Positions 60,297-64,000 of a stretch of 64,000 bases of DNA are shown here, piece after piece. A model generated the notes under the pieces. That model had not been told where the DNA came from. It saw nothing but the letters and a program-made list of their open reading frames with translations, and did no database searches. The stretch spans positions 62,001-126,000 of the forward strand of contig CAYRTL010000001.1 of assembly GCA_964427005.1 (NCBI GenBank). The letters run 5' to 3'. Origin of the DNA: JAMXLO01 sp964427005. GTDB taxonomy: Bacteria > Pseudomonadota > Alphaproteobacteria > Acetobacterales > Acetobacteraceae. Each line of letters begins with the position of its first letter. The stretch's first letter is position 1. A program made the position numbers and the translations under genes.

Positions 60297-61154
60297 TTAC
60301 CGCCCCATAATCAGTCGGGTGCGTATTCCCTTCGAGATGAAGTCGATGACAGCCACCGTGATCAGGATCAGCACGATGATATATGCTACCTGATCCCAGG
60401 CGTTGATCTGAATGCGCTCCGATAACCGCAAGCCGATACCGCCTGCGCCAACCAGTCCCAGAATGGTCGCCTCTCGCGAGTTGGACTCGAGTTGGTACAG
60501 CGCCTGGCTCAGCATGACAGGCAACACCTGTGGCAAGACCCCTAACCGCAGCGTCATCAGGCGTGATGCTCCGGTACAGCGAATGCCGTCAACCTGCCCC
60601 TCTTCGGCATGTTCGATCGCTTCGGAATAAAGCTTTGCCAGCACGCCGGTGTCCGAGACGAAAATCGCCAGTACGCCTGCAATTGGCCCAAGTCCCATGG
60701 CGCGCACGAAAACCAAGGCCCAGATAAGCTGATCGAGGCCGCGGAAGACGTCGAACACGCGACGCGTCAGGAACCGAAACACCACGTTCGGAATCACGTT
60801 GCGGGCGCCCAAGAATCCCAAGGGTAACGCGATAATTGATGCCAGCAATGTTCCCAGGAATGCCATTGTGACCGTTTCCAGCATCGAGCTCAGAATCTCG
60901 ACGTGGTCCCAGGTACTGAACTGAGACCAATCGATCATCAGTCCGACGATGACCCACAGCCGGCCAAGGCCAGTGAAAATCTTGCCGAAGTCGAATAGCC
61001 AGTGCAGATAGCCAAGCCATCCCACCACTGCGGCAGCAAGCGCGAAACGGATCGCCCGCCGCGGCCATGGCGCCGAGAACGCACCTGGCATGCGGGCACG
61101 CGCCTGATCGACGTCCGCCCGCGTAATGCGATCGAGACGGAGCGCCTCGCTCAT
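60297..61154 (-). CDS. phnE: Phosphonate-type ABC transporter permease PhnE (second copy)
   Basis: 285 residues, about six membrane helices and the inner-membrane EAA-like loop EHAEEGQVDGIRCTGASRL, then LGLVGAGGIGLRLSERI near the C-terminus, as in PhnE. It overlaps the other phnE by four bases. Two different permease genes imply a heterodimeric channel, common in phnCDEE operons. It shares the central fold with its neighbour but is only moderately similar. Confidence 0.9.
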   Translation of the reverse strand: MSEALRLDRITRADVDQARARMPGAFSAPWPRRAIRFALAAAVVGWLGYLHWLFDFGKIFTGLGRLWVIVGLMIDWSQFSTWDHVEILSSMLETVTMAFLGTLLASIIALPLGFLGARNVIPNVVFRFLTRRVFDVFRGLDQLIWALVFVRAMGLGPIAGVLAIFVSDTGVLAKLYSEAIEHAEEGQVDGIRCTGASRLMTLRLGVLPQVLPVMLSQALYQLESNSREATILGLVGAGGIGLRLSERIQINAWDQVAYIIVLILITVAVIDFISKGIRTRLIMGR

Positions 61155-62074
61155 CGCGCCACCAGATTACCGACGAGCCGCGCACGGATCTGCTCGGACG
61201 CGAGGTCGATCAGCATGACGATGATCAGGATCAGAATGGCGATCGCGCTCACTTCCTCATAGATGTTGAAGCCGATCACCCGCTTGAGCTCCTGGCCGAT
61301 TCCTCCAGCTCCGACAAAGCCGATAATGGTGGAGGAACGCACGTTGATCTCGAAGCGCAGTAAGGCGTAGCTCAGGAAACCAGGCAGCACTTGCGGTACC
61401 ATGCCGAAGCGTATTGCCTCCACCCAGTTGCCACCGGCCGCGCGCACTCCTTGCACCTGCCTCATATCGGCGTTCTCGTTCACCTCCGAGAACAGCTTGC
61501 CAAGTGCACCGGCCGAGTGGATGCCTATCGCAAGTATGCCGGCGAGCGGACCGATGCCGAACGGCCAGACAAGGATGAAGGCCAGCACCACCTGTGGGAT
61601 CGAGCGCGTCACTTCAAGCACGCGACGTGTCAGCCAGAGCAAGGGCCGATTGCTGACCAGATTGCGCGCGGCGGGAAACGAGAGCACGAATGCCGCGGTG
61701 AAGCCCATGACTGTGGCAAGTACCGCCATCTGCACAGTCTGCCACAGCAGCGCTGCATAGGTGCCGAACCGATAGAACCAGTAGGCTATCGACTGCGGCT
61801 CCTTCACTCCACCGAACAGGTGGGCCGGTGAAAGCACCGGGACTGGTTCCGCACCACGCGTTGGCACGACGCTGAACAGCTTGCCAAAATACTCACCGAT
61901 CTTTGGCAGACCCGTCGCGAGCTTGCCTGGGTAGAACTCGGTCGAAACGACCGAGATCAGGACCAGAAGGCAGAAGATCGTGGTGACGAGGATGGTCTCG
62001 CTACGCCGAGAGCGACGCAGCTCTGCGTACCGCACCATGAAGGCGCGATACGCAGGCTCCTTGGTTATGTCCAC
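61151..62074 (-). CDS. phnE: Phosphonate-type ABC transporter permease PhnE (first copy)
   Basis: 307 residues. N-terminal cytoplasmic stretch, a first helix (ILVTTIFCLLVLISVVST), a periplasmic segment, then the permease core with VNENADMRQVQGVRAAGGNW and GFVGAGGIGQELKRVIGF. It shares one base with the phnD stop and overlaps the second phnE (ATGA), so phnD-phnE-phnE are translationally coupled. Confidence 0.9.
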   Translation of the reverse strand: MDITKEPAYRAFMVRYAELRRSRRSETILVTTIFCLLVLISVVSTEFYPGKLATGLPKIGEYFGKLFSVVPTRGAEPVPVLSPAHLFGGVKEPQSIAYWFYRFGTYAALLWQTVQMAVLATVMGFTAAFVLSFPAARNLVSNRPLLWLTRRVLEVTRSIPQVVLAFILVWPFGIGPLAGILAIGIHSAGALGKLFSEVNENADMRQVQGVRAAGGNWVEAIRFGMVPQVLPGFLSYALLRFEINVRSSTIIGFVGAGGIGQELKRVIGFNIYEEVSAIAILILIIVMLIDLASEQIRARLVGNLVAR

Positions 62075-63003
62075 TATGAGCGATTGGCCCGCTGTTCGGC
62101 CTGCCGCAGCTCAATGATGTCATGATAGAGTTCCATGCTTGCCGGCGCATAGCCAATGCCCGAGCCGCGCTCCACGTCGTCGTAAACATCCTTATGCGAC
62201 TTTGGCAGATCGAGCATGAACTCGGTAACCGTGTTCTTCAGCTCGGCCGGGAGCGCAATGCGCACTGCCCAAGGGCCGTTGGGGATCTTACCCGACTGCC
62301 AGATGATGCGGATGTCCGAGATTTTCAGCATGTGCTTATCGACCATCGAGCGCAGATTGCCGCGGGTGTAGCCCTCGGACATCTCGCCTTGTCCCGAGGT
62401 CCATGTCACGGCGCCGTCGTACTGCTTGTTCAGCACGGCCACCACGCCCTGCTCATGACCGCCGGAAAAACCGGTCTTGGAAAAATATGCCCCGTCATCC
62501 AGCTTGATGCCCTTCGCCTTCAGCGTGGCGCTTGGAATCAGATAGCCCGACGTAGAATTGGGATCAGCCCAGGCAAGCGAGTGCCCCTTCATGTCCTCCA
62601 GCGACTTGATTCCTGAATCGGCGCGGACCACCATCACCGAATAGTAGTAGGTTGAACCATCCGCTTCCTGCGGAACCACTATCGGTTCGACGCACTTGCA
62701 GTCGAGCCAGGCTCCGGCAAAACCGGACGCGCCAAACCCCGCCATCTCGAGCTGCCCAGCGGCGATGCCCTGCATCACGCCAGCATAATCGGCAGCCGGA
62801 AACAGCTTCACCGGCATGCCCAACTTCTGCTCCAGCAGATGCTGGAACTTTCCATAGCGCGCCAAGCGATCCTGCGTGTTCTCTCCACCTAACAGACCGA
62901 CGCGGAACTCCTTCGGGTTGTCTGAATCGGCATTCGCAGATGCAAGCCCGAACGCGCAGGCAGCTACCGCTGCTAGCAATACTCTGCGAAGCATGCTGTT
63001 CAT
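62074..63003 (-). CDS. phnD: Phosphonate/phosphite-type periplasmic binding protein PhnD
   Basis: 309 residues with a signal peptide (LLAAVAACAFGLASANA). The PhnD fold is shown by FRVGLLGGENTQDRLARYG, VKLFPAADYAGVMQGIAAGQ, FGASGFAGAW, the YYSVMVVRADSGIKSLEDMK segment and FADPNSTSGYLIP-like region (reads WADPNSTSGYLIPSA). Such proteins bind phosphonates, phosphite or, in some, phosphate esters. The C-terminus is rich in charged residues. Confidence 0.9.
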   Translation of the reverse strand: MNSMLRRVLLAAVAACAFGLASANADSDNPKEFRVGLLGGENTQDRLARYGKFQHLLEQKLGMPVKLFPAADYAGVMQGIAAGQLEMAGFGASGFAGAWLDCKCVEPIVVPQEADGSTYYYSVMVVRADSGIKSLEDMKGHSLAWADPNSTSGYLIPSATLKAKGIKLDDGAYFSKTGFSGGHEQGVVAVLNKQYDGAVTWTSGQGEMSEGYTRGNLRSMVDKHMLKISDIRIIWQSGKIPNGPWAVRIALPAELKNTVTEFMLDLPKSHKDVYDDVERGSGIGYAPASMELYHDIIELRQAEQRANRS

Positions 63004-63021
63004 CTCCCCTGGTTGGTCTGG

Positions 63022-63828
63022 TCAGGCGCGAGCAAAGGCGGGCAGCGTCGCGGCTCCGATGCTCGTGGAAGTTATCTTCTCATCCAATGCGTGGTCCGCC
63101 GTGCCGTAGATCGCGCGCACGGCCGTCTCGTCCAGCGCCTCGGAAGCGCCATCGAACACGATGCGCCCCATGGACATACCGATGATCCGGTCGCAGTAGG
63201 CGCGCGCGGTGTCAAGTGTGTGGAGATTGCAGAGCACAGTGATGCCGTCACGGCGATTGATGTCGCGCAGAGCGTCCATCACCACCTTGGCGTTCATCGG
63301 ATCGAGTGAAGCAATTGGTTCGTCGGCAAGCAGGATGCGCGGCTCCTGCATCAGCGCCCGCGCGATCGCCACGCGCTGCTGCTGGCCACCTGATAGCGAA
63401 TCTGCGCGGTTGAGTGCGAGGTCGGCAATGCCAAGACGATCCATTGCCTGGATCGCCAGTGCACGCTCCCTCGCGGTGAACAGCTTCGGCAAGGCGCGCA
63501 GGGTTGGGATCTGGTACAGCCGTCCGGCGAGGACGTTGGTCAGCACATCCAGCCGAGGCACCAGGTTGAACTGCTGAAAGATCATTGCCGCGCTGGCACG
63601 CCATGCATGCAGGGCTCGACCAGTCAGCCGAGTGATGTCGCGGCCATCGAACAGCAGGCGCCCCTCGCTCGGGTCGATCAGCCGGTTCACCATGCGCAGC
63701 AGCGTGGACTTGCCTGCGCCGGACCGGCCGATGATGCCGACCATCTGGCCAGCAGGGATCGCGAGGGTGGCCTCAGCTACCGCGACCCGCTCACCGAAGC
63801 GGCGTGTCACCTTGTCAAGTTCGAGCAT
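63022..63828 (-). CDS. phnC: Phosphonate-type ABC transporter ATP-binding protein PhnC
   Basis: 268 residues from ATG 63828. Walker A GRSGAGKSTLLRMVNRL, Q-loop in FQQFNLVPRLDVLTNVLAGR, signature DSLSGGQQQRVAIARALMQ, Walker B ILLADEPIASLDP and a H-loop NLHTLDTARAYCDR. This is the PhnC subgroup. First gene of phnCDEE; a Pho-box-like repeat lies about 40 bases upstream. No C-P lyase (phnG-M) genes are in the window. Confidence 0.92.
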   Translation of the reverse strand: MLELDKVTRRFGERVAVAEATLAIPAGQMVGIIGRSGAGKSTLLRMVNRLIDPSEGRLLFDGRDITRLTGRALHAWRASAAMIFQQFNLVPRLDVLTNVLAGRLYQIPTLRALPKLFTARERALAIQAMDRLGIADLALNRADSLSGGQQQRVAIARALMQEPRILLADEPIASLDPMNAKVVMDALRDINRRDGITVLCNLHTLDTARAYCDRIIGMSMGRIVFDGASEALDETAVRAIYGTADHALDEKITSTSIGAATLPAFARA

Positions 63829-63864
63829 CAGGCCCCCAACCGCACGCCCCGGCCATAACCCGCC

Positions 63865-63898
63865 TTCCGTGACAGAACGATGTAACTTCCGTGAACAG
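63865..63898 (-). promoter_or_regulatory. Candidate Pho box upstream of phnC
   Basis: On the minus strand GTTACAT-CGTT-CTGTCAC (63886 down to 63869) resembles the Pho box CTGTCAT-N4-CTGTCAT (second half 6/7, first 4/7), and a further CTGTTCAC lies just upstream. On the plus strand TTCCGTGA repeats at 63865 and 63887, 22 bases apart, two helical turns. A TTATGG -10-like hexamer follows ten bases after the box. This fits PhoB activation of phosphonate uptake under phosphate limitation. Confidence 0.45.
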
Positions 63899-64000
63899 CC
63901 CGTGTCGGCGTTCAGCCGTGCCGACGCCTGTGCGCAGGCCCGTGATTGTGCAGGTTAAGGGCGGTATTGATAAGCGCCAAGTGAGAGAACGCCTGCGGAA

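Noticed and set aside
1..64000. tRNA, rRNA, CRISPR arrays, complete insertion sequences
   Set aside because: No cloverleaf with TPsiC-type sequence, no rRNA core sequence, no regularly spaced direct repeats and no transposase reading frame were recognised.

Overview
The window is a gene-dense, high-GC stretch of bacterial chromosome with almost no long intergenic space. Gene content and order (rpmH-rnpA-yidD-yidC-engB; mreB-mreC-mreD-mrdA-rodA; glyA-nrdR-ribD-ribE-ribBA-ribH-nusB; many GTG/TTG starts; ATGA and TAATG overlaps) point to an alphaproteobacterium. Rhodospirillales, perhaps Acetobacteraceae, is my best guess; this is inference from synteny, as no rRNA or tRNA gene is present. No complete insertion sequence, CRISPR array or whole prophage was seen.

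Layout. 1-3.0 kb: end of a branched-chain amino acid type ABC transporter (livH'-livM-livG-livF). 3.0-3.75 kb: a scar with an hsdS fragment, a frameshifted hicB and a short hicA. 3.8-7.0 kb: engB, yidC, yidD, rnpA, rpmH on the minus strand from a clear promoter. 7.1-11.7 kb: TVP38-type membrane protein, MerA-like flavoprotein, orphan histidine kinase, small membrane protein, methyltransferase. 11.7-17.9 kb: DUF3293 gene and the elongasome operon, with a 50-codon ORF inside it. 18.0-20.8 kb: two glycine-zipper lipoproteins, a divergent repressor/Ner-like pair resembling a Mu-like phage switch, two convergent single-domain response regulators. 20.9-25.6 kb: a beta-hydroxyacid dehydrogenase, RlpA-like protein, and a VOC/MFS/M20 gene run. 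25.6-28.9 kb: a decayed type II secretion locus with a deletion joining gspE to gspD. 28.9-37.2 kb: lipoprotein, SDR, CHRD protein, a 1149-residue multidomain flavo-iron-sulfur oxidoreductase under a MarR gene, YceI, ComM, YraN.

37.3-50.6 kb: the glyA-nrdR-riboflavin-nusB operon runs without a gap into a run of putative catabolic genes: beta-propeller, LLM monooxygenase, small alpha/beta-barrel protein, ketopantoate-reductase-like protein, second LLM protein, HpaB-type flavin monooxygenase and VOC dioxygenase-like protein. Flavin supply is thus placed next to flavin-using oxygenases. RibBA has lost the zinc cysteines of its GTP cyclohydrolase II half. 50.7-60.3 kb: a small secreted protein and a tripartite RND efflux operon with two different pump subunits (MdtBC-like). 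60.3-64 kb: phnCDEE phosphonate-type ABC transporter with a plausible Pho box upstream.

The best candidates for something undescribed are the reduced-flavin oxygenase run behind the riboflavin genes (42.9-50.6 kb) and the large oxidoreductase at 30.7-34.2 kb. Both are assigned by family only; substrates cannot be read from the sequence. No gene-free stretch exceeds 300 bases.
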